Of a stretch of 64,000 nucleotides of DNA, positions 1 through 9,187 are shown one piece after another (the stretch's first letter is position 1; each line of letters begins with the position of its first letter). Location of the stretch: the NCBI GenBank assembly GCA_964487505.1, contig CAZARD010000002.1, positions 1-64,000 on the forward strand. Reading direction: 5' to 3'. The translations under genes and the position numbers were made by a program. The notes under the pieces were generated by a model, which was not told where the DNA came from, ran no database searches, and was given only the letters and a program-made list of their open reading frames with translations. The DNA comes from JAFDVJ01 sp964487505. GTDB taxonomy: Bacteria; Acidobacteriota; Blastocatellia; Pyrinomonadales; Pyrinomonadaceae.

Positions 1-8
1 GTGTTTTT

Positions 9-39
9 GAGGCAGCCGGCGTCGGCGGCCTCTTTTTTT
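9..39 (+). terminator. Rho-independent terminator of a gene upstream of the window
   Basis: GAGGC (9-13) pairs with GCCTC (28-32) and GCCG (15-18) with CGGC (23-26), with one A/G mismatch and a 4-base GCGT loop. Seven T residues follow at 33-39. It probably ends transcription of a plus-strand gene lying before base 1. Confidence 0.7.
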
Positions 40-120
40 GTTTCGGGCGTCGTTTTTGTCATTCGCCTCCAAATCTTTTATTCTCGAATCAGAGGCTCAA
101 CATCTCATCGAACAAGAACT

Positions 121-882
121 ATGAAGGAACAAGTGGTCATCGTTACCGGAGCAAGCAGCGGGATCGGCCGTGCGACGGCGTTGCTGTTTGCGAAGAACGG
201 AGCGACGGTCGTCGCCGTCGGGCGAAATGAGAAGGAGTTGAACGCGCTTCGCGATGAGGCTCAGAAGAAGAAGGGAAGTCTTCGGGTTCATCTTGCCGAC
301 ATACGTGAAACGACGCAGGTCGAACGCTTGGTGAACGATACCGTCGCCGCCTACGGCCGGATCGACGTTCTGGTGAACGCCGCGGGGATCATCGCCAACG
401 GAACGATCGAGAACACGACGCTCGATGATTGGGACAAGATGTTGAACATCAATCTCCGCTGCGTGTTCTATCTTATGCAGAAATGCGTCCCCCATCTTGA
501 GGCCGTCAAGGGCAATATCGTAAATGTTTCGAGCGTCGCTGGAACGCGATCGTTCCCGAACGTCCTGGCATATTGCGTCTCGAAGGCGGCCGTCGATCAG
601 TTGACGCATTGCGCGGCGCTCGAGCTCGGCCCGAAAGGGGTGCGCGTCAACGCGGTCAATCCCGGCGTTGTCGTTACGAATCTTCATAAGCGCGGCGGAA
701 TGAACGACGAGGATTACGCGAACTTTCTCAAGAACTCCAAGAATACGCATCCGCTCGGCCGGGTCGGAGAAGCGAAGGAAGTCGCGGAGCTGATCTTCTT
801 CCTGGCATCGGACAAGGCTTCGTGGATCACCGGCGCGACGCACGCCATTGACGGCGGCCGTGCGCAAACCTGCGCACGCTGA
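121..882 (+). CDS. SDR-family oxidoreductase
   Basis: A 253-residue classical short-chain dehydrogenase/reductase: an NAD(P)-dependent cytoplasmic oxidoreductase of unknown substrate. The cofactor motif TGASSGIG is at residues 9-16, NAAG at 86-89, and the catalytic Ser138, Tyr151 and Lys155 (YxxxK) are all present. The C-terminus has the usual WITGATHAIDGG ending. The reading frame stays open to base 1, but the ATG at 121 sets the Rossmann fold at the normal N-terminal position, so that start was chosen; no strong ribosome binding site is visible. The next gene starts 19 bases downstream. Family is certain, substrate is not. Confidence 0.93.
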   Translation: MKEQVVIVTGASSGIGRATALLFAKNGATVVAVGRNEKELNALRDEAQKKKGSLRVHLADIRETTQVERLVNDTVAAYGRIDVLVNAAGIIANGTIENTTLDDWDKMLNINLRCVFYLMQKCVPHLEAVKGNIVNVSSVAGTRSFPNVLAYCVSKAAVDQLTHCAALELGPKGVRVNAVNPGVVVTNLHKRGGMNDEDYANFLKNSKNTHPLGRVGEAKEVAELIFFLASDKASWITGATHAIDGGRAQTCAR

Positions 883-901
883 GCGTCTTCCTTTTTGAGC
901 G

Positions 902-1675
902 ATGAAGATTCAACTGCTGCCAAGCACAATCGAACCTGACGGATCGGCATCGGTGCGGCAGCACCTCGCCTGTCTCATTGTCGATGACACGGTGGCGATC
1001 GATGCCGGTTGTCTGGCTCAGTCGGCGACTCCGTATCAGCGGGAGAATGTGCGCGATGTAGTCCTGACTCACGCCCATCTTGATCACATCGCCGGCCTTC
1101 CGCTGTTTGTCGATGATCTCTTCGCAACGGTTGAACGGCCGATCCGGGTTCACGCGATCGACGAAGTCATCGAAGTCCTCGAACGCGACATCTTCAATTG
1201 GTCGGTCTACCCCAGATTTTCGGAATTGCATAACGACAACGGACCCGTGCTTGAGTATCGCCGCCTAAGTTGCGGGATTGACGTTGCCGTCCGGCATCTT
1301 CATCTGCGGCCGTTGAGCGTCAATCATAACGTGCCGTCTGTCGGGTTTATCATACGCGACGCACGGTCGACGGTTGTGTTGACGGGCGATACTGCGGAAA
1401 TGGATGGTTTCTGGACCGAGGTCAACGAGATCGAAAACGTCGATTGCGTGATCGTTGAATGCGCGTTTCCGAACGAGTTGTCGGAACTCGCGGCGATCTC
1501 CCACCATTTGACGGCCGAAGGACTCGGTTCCGAACTGAGAAAGATCCGTCACGAATGTCCGGTTTATGTGATGAGCATCAAACCGGCCTACTTCGATACT
1601 GTAAAGAATGAACTTGAGAACTTGAATGACTCCCGGCTTAGGATCTTTGGATCCGGGGACGTGATCGAAATCTGA
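902..1675 (+). CDS. Metallo-beta-lactamase-fold hydrolase, class II cyclic-nucleotide phosphodiesterase-like
   Basis: 257 residues. The zinc motif HAHLDH lies at residues 57-62, a later metal-ligand Asp in LTGDT at about 163, and a His-containing SHHLT near 200-204. This ordering, with HAHLDHIAG and SHHLT, fits the class II 3',5'-cyclic-nucleotide phosphodiesterase branch rather than RNase Z or glyoxalase II. It is presumably a soluble dinuclear zinc enzyme acting on a phosphodiester. It follows the SDR gene closely on the same strand. Cyclic nucleotide hydrolysis is an inference from family resemblance. Confidence 0.8.
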   Translation: MKIQLLPSTIEPDGSASVRQHLACLIVDDTVAIDAGCLAQSATPYQRENVRDVVLTHAHLDHIAGLPLFVDDLFATVERPIRVHAIDEVIEVLERDIFNWSVYPRFSELHNDNGPVLEYRRLSCGIDVAVRHLHLRPLSVNHNVPSVGFIIRDARSTVVLTGDTAEMDGFWTEVNEIENVDCVIVECAFPNELSELAAISHHLTAEGLGSELRKIRHECPVYVMSIKPAYFDTVKNELENLNDSRLRIFGSGDVIEI

Positions 1676-1678
1676 CCT

Positions 1679-1909
1679 TCAAACGTCCTCTCGTTTGAAG
1701 TTGACGGGTTCGAACGAACTTTGTCGATGTTCTCCGACGAAATCATAAAGAACGACGCGACCGTTGGGCATTACTTCCTTGATCCTGAAGGTCCGCTCCG
1801 CGCGGTTTTTGCCTGGCATTAGTTCGGCTCGGAACGTGACCTTCATCTCCGGACGGGCCCAAACGCTTTCGCGAACAATTTTGCGGTAGAAGTTGCGAAG
1901 CAATCCCAT
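1679..1909 (-). CDS. Hypothetical protein, 76 aa
   Basis: A small basic protein of 76 residues, convergent with the metallo-hydrolase gene, whose stop lies 3 bases away. It has no signal peptide, membrane segment or cysteine motif. The middle reads like a short beta-rich domain (FRIKEVMPNGRVVLYDFVGEH). It starts 3 bases after the stop of the 54-residue ORF on the same strand, so the two are probably co-transcribed. No family recognised. Its reality rests on protein-like composition and tight packing between genes. Confidence 0.6.
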   Translation of the reverse strand: MGLLRNFYRKIVRESVWARPEMKVTFRAELMPGKNRAERTFRIKEVMPNGRVVLYDFVGEHRQSSFEPVNFKREDV

Positions 1910-1912
1910 AAA

Positions 1913-2077
1913 TCAATCGTGCGGTTCTTCCTTTTTCTTATGTTTCGCGCCGCGCCCCGATGGCCGGAGTTTTTCTTCCGGTGCCGACTGCCCGATTTGA
2001 CGCGTCGGAGGCGCGGTCGGTTTTCGGATATGATCGAAGATCGGCGATTTGGATTTTCGCTTCTTCGCGGCTGACAT
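1913..2077 (-). CDS. Small lysine-rich ORF, 54 aa
   Basis: A 54-codon frame starting ATG at 2077 and ending TGA at 1913-1915, immediately before the 76-residue gene. The product starts MSAAKKRKSK and ends KHKKKEEPHD: basic, probably disordered, with 15 Lys/Arg and no hydrophobic core. The composition fits a nucleic-acid or ribosome-associated tail-like peptide, but this is inference. It could also be an untranslated leader of the next gene. Comparison with relatives for frame conservation would decide. Confidence 0.4.
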   Translation of the reverse strand: MSAAKKRKSKSPIFDHIRKPTAPPTRQIGQSAPEEKLRPSGRGAKHKKKEEPHD

Positions 2078-2102
2078 ACGTAAGACGATACACTACGGGC
2101 GA

Positions 2103-2131
2103 TTGACAAGTATAGCGGAAAAAACCAGTAT
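2103..2131 (+). promoter_or_regulatory. Weak candidate promoter for the 2172 gene
   Basis: TTGACA at 2103-2108, a 17-base AT-rich spacer, then CAGTAT at 2126-2131. The -35 is perfect; the -10 matches TATAAT only at 3 of 6. It lies about 40 bases before the chosen ATG. Confidence 0.3.
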
Positions 2132-2171
2132 TATTTAGTTTTTGGTTGGTTCGGCATCACGAAAAGTCCTG

Positions 2172-3155
2172 ATGAGCAGAAGATTGACGATTTCCGAATC
2201 GGATCGCGCCGTGAAGGTCGCGCCTCCCGGCGGACGCCGGCCGTTCTGGTTGCCGGCGTCGAATTTCTATATGCTCGCCGCGGGGATCACGGTGGCTTCT
2301 TTCTTCCTGTTCTGGGGTATTCTTCACGACGGCGACGAAGCGATGCCCTGGATTCCGGCGGGCGTGGCCGCGGGGCTGATTCTGCTGAGCGCGGTCTTCC
2401 TTCGCGAGATCATTCTCAGGCGTTTCCGGCGACGTTACGTCGTCGCCGAACAAAGACTCGACCGGAATCTTGACCGCGCAAGGCTTGTAACAGTGCGACC
2501 GGCGACACGGGCGAAACTCAGCATCGAACGAAACGCCGAGATCGTCTCACGTTTGAAAAAGAAATCGGCAGCGGCGAAAACATTGATGCGCCTTTCGGAG
2601 GGACATCTCGAGGTCTTTGATTTCTGCGGCGAGTACCTTGATCTTGTCGATCGGGAATTGGTCAACGTTGCGACCGGTTCACCGAGGTTGGCGGCCTTTC
2701 GGCGCGGGAAAGAAGTTGCCGAAACGATCAGGCGCGACCACTTGCTTATCTGGGCCGAGATCGAATCGAAAAGGCTTACTAAAGAAGCCCAAAGCCGTGT
2801 TACAATTGCCGAAAAGATGGAAACGGCGCAACGCGCCCTCGACGTGCTCGTCACTGCTCTCGGACATTATCCCGATGAAGTCGCGTTGAACGACTCCCGC
2901 GCCGCCGTCAATGAACTGCTTTGTTCGATGCGCATCTCGCATTGGATCGAACAGGCGGAGCGTGCCGAATTCAAGGGAAATCACCGGCGTGCGATAAGTC
3001 ATTACAAGGATGCGCTCTTCTTTATGGCGCGTGAAAGCGGTCACATCCGCGATGCGGACGCTTTGGCCGAACGGATCAATGCAGAGATCGATAGAATAAA
3101 CGGGTTGCCGAGAAAAAAGTCCCGCGCAGCCGAACCCACAACCGACGATGATTAG
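2172..3155 (+). CDS. Membrane-anchored coiled protein of unknown function
   Basis: 327 residues from the ATG at 2172; an upstream in-frame TTG at 2142 is possible. Two hydrophobic helices near residues 30-80 form a hairpin, followed by a basic stretch and a long, charged, helix-rich C-terminal region with repeated Arg/Glu and a tetratricopeptide-like segment around 'EFKGNHRRAISHYKDALFF'. It is probably a cytoplasmic-membrane protein with a cytosolic helical domain. Its end overlaps the zinc-ribbon gene at 3148 by 8 bases, implying translational coupling. Family not recognised. Confidence 0.75.
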   Translation: MSRRLTISESDRAVKVAPPGGRRPFWLPASNFYMLAAGITVASFFLFWGILHDGDEAMPWIPAGVAAGLILLSAVFLREIILRRFRRRYVVAEQRLDRNLDRARLVTVRPATRAKLSIERNAEIVSRLKKKSAAAKTLMRLSEGHLEVFDFCGEYLDLVDRELVNVATGSPRLAAFRRGKEVAETIRRDHLLIWAEIESKRLTKEAQSRVTIAEKMETAQRALDVLVTALGHYPDEVALNDSRAAVNELLCSMRISHWIEQAERAEFKGNHRRAISHYKDALFFMARESGHIRDADALAERINAEIDRINGLPRKKSRAAEPTTDDD

Positions 3156-3363
3156 CCAAAGATGTCCTAAATGCTCAAGCAATCGGATCCGGCGGGGCTA
3201 CCGCCCGACTCCGATCTGGTCGAAGATCCTTTTCCGTTACCACCTACTTTGCGACAACTGTAATTGGGAATTCAAGGGGTTTGCGGTCCCGGGAACCGTG
3301 ACGGCAAAGCCGCGCCGCCGACCCAAGGGCCCGAAGGAGGCGGAATCAACGGGCCGCAACTGA
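3148..3363 (+). CDS. Small zinc-ribbon protein, 71 aa
   Basis: Two CxxC pairs are visible: CPKC at residues 6-9 and CDNC near 35-38, the classical four-Cys zinc ribbon. A basic, proline-rich tail follows. It overlaps the preceding membrane-protein gene by 8 bases and is followed within 20 bases by the polysaccharide-export gene, so all three probably form an operon. It is too small to be an enzyme and is likely a structural or nucleic-acid-binding accessory. Precise role unknown. Confidence 0.75.
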   Translation: MISQRCPKCSSNRIRRGYRPTPIWSKILFRYHLLCDNCNWEFKGFAVPGTVTAKPRRRPKGPKEAESTGRN

Positions 3364-3380
3364 TCGGCGGATTTGATCTT

Positions 3381-4355
3381 ATGCGGATCCCGTTCGGATG
3401 GCCAATCGCCTGTCGTCTCGTGCTTCTTGCGGCATTGATCGCTTTGCCGGGCTTTTGCGCGACGGCCCAGTCGCCGGTGACGTCTGACGCTCCCGATGAA
3501 CTCGACCTTATCCATCCCGGCGACCTTTTCGAGATCGACGTCCTTGGTAGCATTGAATTCGATTGGCGGGGGCGCTTATCGCCGGAGGGCTTCGTCGTTG
3601 GATATGAAGGCAGCGCGGAAAGCATCTTCGCCCGTTGCCGTTCGGCCGAATATCTGGCCCGCACCTTCGAAAAGGCGCTTTCGACGGTTCTTCGGGAACC
3701 GAAGGTGAACGTCAGAATTCTCGACACATCCGCGCGACCGGTTGCTGTCGTCTACGGAGCGGTTCGCGTTCCGCAGCGGTTTCAGATAAAACGGCCTGTG
3801 AACCTGAACGAATTGATCGTGCTTTCCGGAGGTTTTACCGATCAGCTCAGCGGCACCATCCAGGTCTTCCGTCCGAAAGATTCGGGTTGCGCGGCGCCGT
3901 TCGTTCCCGGGGCGGGCAACGAGTCGGGCTTTGCCGACATCAGTTTGTCGGGACTCCTGAAAGGCGATCCCGCGGCGAATGTCCGCATCTTTCCCGGAGA
4001 TGTCGTGACGATCGGTGAGGCGGGGCCAGTGTTCGTCGTTGGAGGCGTGAACAACCCGAGGCCGCTGTCATTTCGCGAAGGTCTGACCTTGACGCGGGCG
4101 ATCGCATCGGCCGGAGGACTGGCGAAGGATGCGCGGTCGAACGATGTAAGCATTTTTCGCAGGGGATCGGGCGCGCCGGTCACGGTCGATCTCGAGGCCG
4201 TCCGGCAGAGGAAGGCCGACGATCCGGTGCTTCAGAAGTTCGATATCGTTGATGTCGGACGCCGCGGTCGGGAGCGACGGCTCGCGCCGCTCAGCGAGAC
4301 GTTGTCGGAGAATGGCTCCGATCTGTCGAGATTGCCGCTTCGGGTCATTGATTGA
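3381..4355 (+). CDS. Polysaccharide biosynthesis/export protein with SLBB domains (Wza-like)
   Basis: 324 residues from the ATG at 3381, which places a signal peptide at about residues 1-29; the frame is open further upstream but without such a signal. The poly_export segment begins 'IHPGDLFEIDVLG', followed by two SLBB-type beta-grasp repeats ('VAVVYGAVRVPQRF' and 'GPVFVVGGVNNPRPLSFREGLTLTRAIASAGG'). Such periplasmic/outer-membrane proteins form the export channel for extracellular or capsular polysaccharide. No glycosyltransferase or polymerase genes flank it, so its polysaccharide partner is elsewhere. Confidence 0.85.
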   Translation: MRIPFGWPIACRLVLLAALIALPGFCATAQSPVTSDAPDELDLIHPGDLFEIDVLGSIEFDWRGRLSPEGFVVGYEGSAESIFARCRSAEYLARTFEKALSTVLREPKVNVRILDTSARPVAVVYGAVRVPQRFQIKRPVNLNELIVLSGGFTDQLSGTIQVFRPKDSGCAAPFVPGAGNESGFADISLSGLLKGDPAANVRIFPGDVVTIGEAGPVFVVGGVNNPRPLSFREGLTLTRAIASAGGLAKDARSNDVSIFRRGSGAPVTVDLEAVRQRKADDPVLQKFDIVDVGRRGRERRLAPLSETLSENGSDLSRLPLRVID

Positions 4356-4451
4356 CGCGGGGATTTGTGAAAAAATTACGATTTTGCTTGGGTTGCTTTT
4401 CATTAAGCCGGTATCGGTTAAGGAGTCCTGAGGTTTCAGGAATTGTCAATT

Positions 4452-4652
4452 ATGGGAAAATCAAAGAAGTACAGCCGACGAACGGTCGCGCTCTTTTGGC
4501 TGCTGATCGTCGCGATCGTCATCGGGACCCTGATCTATCTTGAACAGATCGCGGTCCTTTACGTGCTCGCAACATTCGCTCTCGTGGCGCTTTTACTGAT
4601 CGTCGGGTTCGCCGATCTTGAAAGCATTGGGCGGGACGACTCTGCCGCGTAA
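4452..4652 (+). CDS. Small membrane protein, 66 aa
   Basis: A basic N-terminus (MGKSKKYSRR) precedes two adjacent hydrophobic helices at about residues 13-32 and 36-55, with an acidic tail (DLESIGRDDSAA). The ATG at 4452 has an AGGA 10 bases upstream; an in-frame TTG at 4443 is the alternative. It ends 6 bases before the metalloprotease gene, suggesting co-transcription. No family recognised. Confidence 0.65.
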   Translation: MGKSKKYSRRTVALFWLLIVAIVIGTLIYLEQIAVLYVLATFALVALLLIVGFADLESIGRDDSAA

Positions 4653-4658
4653 CGGTCT

Positions 4659-5954
4659 ATGAAGCGGTTCTCGCGCATTGTTGCCTCGCTGGTCTGCGTC
4701 GTCCTGTTGTCCGTTCTCGCGACGGCGGCGGAGTCTGCCGGCGCGAACGAACCGGGGCTCGATCGTTCATGGGCCAGGAGCCGGATACGGATCGACGCCT
4801 CCACGTCCCTTTTGCGCAATCCGGCTTCAATAAAGCCGGGCAGCGATGTGGCGGGCGCGTTGGAACGGAGTTTCGCGCAATGGACGCGTGTCACTGGGAT
4901 CGAGTTCGTGATCGAATGGACGGACCGCCAATCGATAAGCCCGGCCGGGCGGTCCGGCGACGGCGTCAACCTCATCACGATCGCGCCGACGGCGGAAAAT
5001 TTGGTCGCGCTCTCTTCTTCTGAAGATGAGGAAGGGATCACCGCGAACACGCGCGTCTTTTTCGGCCGCAGGTCAGAGATTCTCGAGGCCGATATCCTGC
5101 TTAATCCGACACAACAGTTCTCTACCGACGGGTCCTTCGGCACTTTCGATCTGCAGTCGATCCTGACGCACGAGATCGGGCATCTGGTCGGTCTCGAGCA
5201 TAGTCCTGTGATCGGCGCAACGATGTACGAGCGCGATGCCCGGAACGGGATGTTCGGGCTGGACTCGTTCTCGAAAAGATCGCTTGCATCTTCGGATATC
5301 GCGGCTGCAAGATCGATCTATGCCAACGGCCGGTCGGGAGCGATCGTCGGAAAGGTTCCCCTTCAAATGCGAAAGCGCGAAACCGCAGTCTGGGCCGAGG
5401 ATTCCTCGAGCGGGCGCGTGATCGCCGGAGTCTTTTCCGACGACACCGGAGCGTTCCGGCTCGGCGGTCTCGATCCCGGCGAATATCGGTTGTTTGCGCA
5501 AACCTACGGAGGGAAGGATCCGGTGTCCGCCGAAATCGGGACCGTTTCCGTCGGCGCCGGCAGAGAGTTCAGGATCGCGCGGCCGGACCTTTGGGGAGTT
5601 TCTTCCTTTCCGGCCGATTGCCTGGGTTTCGGCGGACAGTTCGGTGACCTTCCCATAGCGGTCAACCCCGGCGGTGTCTACAGCATCGGCATACGCGACA
5701 GCCACCCGTCCGTGAGCCCCCGGTATGCGCGGTCCGGAGCTACTATGATGGTGTTCTCTCCGGAAGGCGCAAAAGGGCATCGGCTCGGGCCGGACCTCAC
5801 GATTTCCGACGCCACGTTCCGCGTTGACGAATTCGCAGCCGACGGTGAATATTCCGTGGCGGTCGGGTCAGACGATTCGGGTGTCAAATATTTCATTGGA
5901 ATTCTGATCGTCGGCGAGGTAAACAACCCGTGGATGGTCGCAGATTTGAAATAA
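4659..5954 (+). CDS. Secreted matrixin-family zinc metalloprotease
   Basis: 431 residues. A signal peptide (1-24) is followed by a metzincin domain with HEIGHLVGLEH at 171-181 (ligands His171, His175, His181; catalytic Glu172) and a Met-turn candidate at Met189. A beta-rich carboxypeptidase-regulatory-like domain follows ('GRVIAGVFSDDTGAFRLGGLDPGEYRL', about 250-280), then a C-terminal beta-sandwich. It probably acts outside the cytoplasmic membrane on proteins or peptides. The canonical HExxHxxGxxH motif makes activity likely; substrate is unknown. A hairpin with a T-tract follows from 6059. Confidence 0.88.
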   Translation: MKRFSRIVASLVCVVLLSVLATAAESAGANEPGLDRSWARSRIRIDASTSLLRNPASIKPGSDVAGALERSFAQWTRVTGIEFVIEWTDRQSISPAGRSGDGVNLITIAPTAENLVALSSSEDEEGITANTRVFFGRRSEILEADILLNPTQQFSTDGSFGTFDLQSILTHEIGHLVGLEHSPVIGATMYERDARNGMFGLDSFSKRSLASSDIAAARSIYANGRSGAIVGKVPLQMRKRETAVWAEDSSSGRVIAGVFSDDTGAFRLGGLDPGEYRLFAQTYGGKDPVSAEIGTVSVGAGREFRIARPDLWGVSSFPADCLGFGGQFGDLPIAVNPGGVYSIGIRDSHPSVSPRYARSGATMMVFSPEGAKGHRLGPDLTISDATFRVDEFAADGEYSVAVGSDDSGVKYFIGILIVGEVNNPWMVADLK

Positions 5955-5971
5955 CTTTTCGGGCCTGTTGG

Positions 5972-6000
5972 TTGCAAAAACAGACAAGTCGTGTCATATT
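5972..6000 (+). promoter_or_regulatory. Candidate promoter for a short structured RNA
   Basis: TTGCAA at 5972-5977, a 17-base spacer and CATATT at 5995-6000, each matching 4 of 6 consensus positions. It lies directly before three consecutive stem-loops that end in a U-tract. It is 18 bases after the metalloprotease stop. Confidence 0.3.
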
Positions 6001-6003
6001 GGG

Positions 6004-6092
6004 AATGCTCGCCTCCCCGGTGAGCATTGGTCACGAGGGGTGAGGACTTGTGACCTAGGGGCGATGGTGTGGGAGACATCGCCCTGTTTTAT
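6004..6092 (+). ncRNA. Candidate three-hairpin small RNA or structured 3' end
   Basis: Three perfect stems follow one another: AATGCTC/GAGCATT (6004-6010 with 6022-6028), GGTCAC/GTGACC (6029-6034 with 6050-6055) and GGGCGATG/CATCGCCC (6059-6066 with 6077-6084). The last is followed by TGTTTTATTTTT, so it works as a Rho-independent terminator. With the promoter-like sequence just before it, the stretch could be an independent RNA of about 85-90 nt. It could equally be the folded 3' end of the metalloprotease mRNA. No known family was matched by eye. Confidence 0.4.
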
Positions 6093-6198
6093 TTTTGGAC
6101 AAACGTGATCCGGGTCGACTTGCCGCCTGCGAGCCGATCCGGCCATTCCGGCCGAATCCGAACAGCCCATAAATATGAACCTGAATTGCGCCCAACAA

Positions 6199-6373
6199 TC
6201 GCCATCCCGGATTCTTGATGAGTTTCGAAATGCTTGACATTGCGCCCTTTGCGTTCTTTGCGTGGGACAATGCCTGTTTGGCGAGGGCCTGTCGATTTCT
6301 CGCGCAAGGCCCGCCACGATCGCGACTGCGAGAGTTATCAACATTAGCCCCATTGCGTAATCCCGGATGAATG
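6199..6373 (+). repeat. Dispersed intergenic element, copy 1
   Basis: Shares most positions with the stretches at 33352-33543 and 46656-46844, in the same orientation. Common blocks include CGGATTC, GCGTGGGA, TTTGGCGAG and, at the end, TAATCCCGGATGAATG shared with copy 2. The core is an inverted pair of TTTGCG-N3 triplets around a loop of about 30 bases. It is the most diverged of the three copies and has no open frame of its own. Confidence 0.75.
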
Positions 6374-6401
6374 CATTTTGCCGGGTGATCTGGCCCAATG
6401 C

Positions 6402-6429
6402 TTGACCTGCTTCCAATTTACCGTAGAAT
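6402..6429 (+). promoter_or_regulatory. Promoter of the APC permease gene
   Basis: TTGACC at 6402-6407, a 16-base spacer and TAGAAT at 6424-6429, both 5 of 6 matches to the sigma-70 consensus. It sits just after the dispersed element and would give a leader of about 95 nt before the ATG at 6530. Confidence 0.55.
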
Positions 6430-6495
6430 CTCTCTTGTTCCCGTCAGTTCATGGGGTTTGTGATCGACCGCCCCTTAAGCGTTTCAAAGATTTCC

Positions 6496-6519
6496 CCGGA
6501 GCGATCCGGTCATTTTTTT
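6496..6519 (+). terminator. Terminator-like hairpin in the leader of the permease gene (possible attenuator)
   Basis: CCGGA (6496-6500) pairs with TCCGG (6505-6509) around a GCGA loop, and seven T residues follow at 6513-6519, only 10 bases before the permease ATG. An upstream GATCGACCG (6462-6470) can pair either with CGATC (6502-6506) or CGGTC (6507-6511), disrupting this stem. That is the arrangement expected of transcription attenuation; the ligand or trigger is unknown. Confidence 0.45.
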
Positions 6520-6529
6520 CGAACAAGTT

Positions 6530-8530
<2,001 letters not shown>

Positions 8531-8610
8531 GATGCGTCGAGTTCGACCAGCGCGCCAAAATGCCCGAAGGCGGCGGCGGGTTAGCAAGGTTCCCGGCTGC
8601 TGAAAGAGGT

Positions 8611-8994
8611 CTATTCGCCGGCGTTCAGGATTCCGGGATTCTGTTCAAGAAAACAGCTTCGGCAAAGTACAGGGCGGCCCTGCGAAGGATAAAAGGGAAC
8701 GGTAGTATAGGCGTTACAACGCGCGCAATGCACCGCGACCTCGATACGTTGTTTGATTCCGGCATTTTGAGCGGCGGTTATCGCGGCAAGCCTTTCATTC
8801 TTGGCTTTCTTGCAGCTCTTGCAGCGTTTCGGCGGGTTCTTGAGGTTCTTGTCGCGAAAGAACTGTTGTTCACCGGCGGTCCAGACAAAATCCTGGCCGC
8901 AGTCGATACAATGAATCTCTGTGTCCTTTGGTTCCGGCGGTTCGACGGATTCGGCCCCTTCGGCAGAATTTTCCGGATTTACTTGCGGCGACAT
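8611..8994 (-). CDS. Double zinc-binding domain protein
   Basis: 127 residues from the ATG at 8994, which follows a very good ribosome binding site (GGGAGGGAAA); an upstream in-frame ATG at 9012 lies before that site. The first zinc ribbon has CIDC and CKSC about 30 residues apart with the 'FVWTAGEQQFFRDKNL' signature of the zf-trcl-type probable zinc ribbon. The second pair, CARC...CRSC, with 'VPFYPSQGRPVLC' between, matches the CxxC-x17-CxxC domain class. The function is probably nucleic-acid or ribosome related. The upstream region is shared with purD, divergent. Confidence 0.82.
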   Translation of the reverse strand: MSPQVNPENSAEGAESVEPPEPKDTEIHCIDCGQDFVWTAGEQQFFRDKNLKNPPKRCKSCKKAKNERLAAITAAQNAGIKQRIEVAVHCARCNAYTTVPFYPSQGRPVLCRSCFLEQNPGILNAGE

Positions 8995-9187
8995 TTTCCC
9001 TCCCTGATACACTAACGGCCATTCATCCGTCCGCGACTGATCCGATCTTGAGGAACGCGAAAGCTGACTGCAGCGACGGTTTGATTTAGCAAAATGAATG
9101 AGTCAAACTTATTCAATTTGAAAAGACCGAACGACCCTTTGATGAAATTATAACTTATGCAATTCACTGTCAAGTGACAGAAAAGTG

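Noticed and set aside
6004..6092. Fluoride or c-di-AMP riboswitch upstream of the permease
   Set aside because: A GGCGATGGTGT piece recalls the fluoride riboswitch but its remaining conserved parts are missing, and the extended c-di-AMP fold is not visible; kept only as an unclassified structured RNA.
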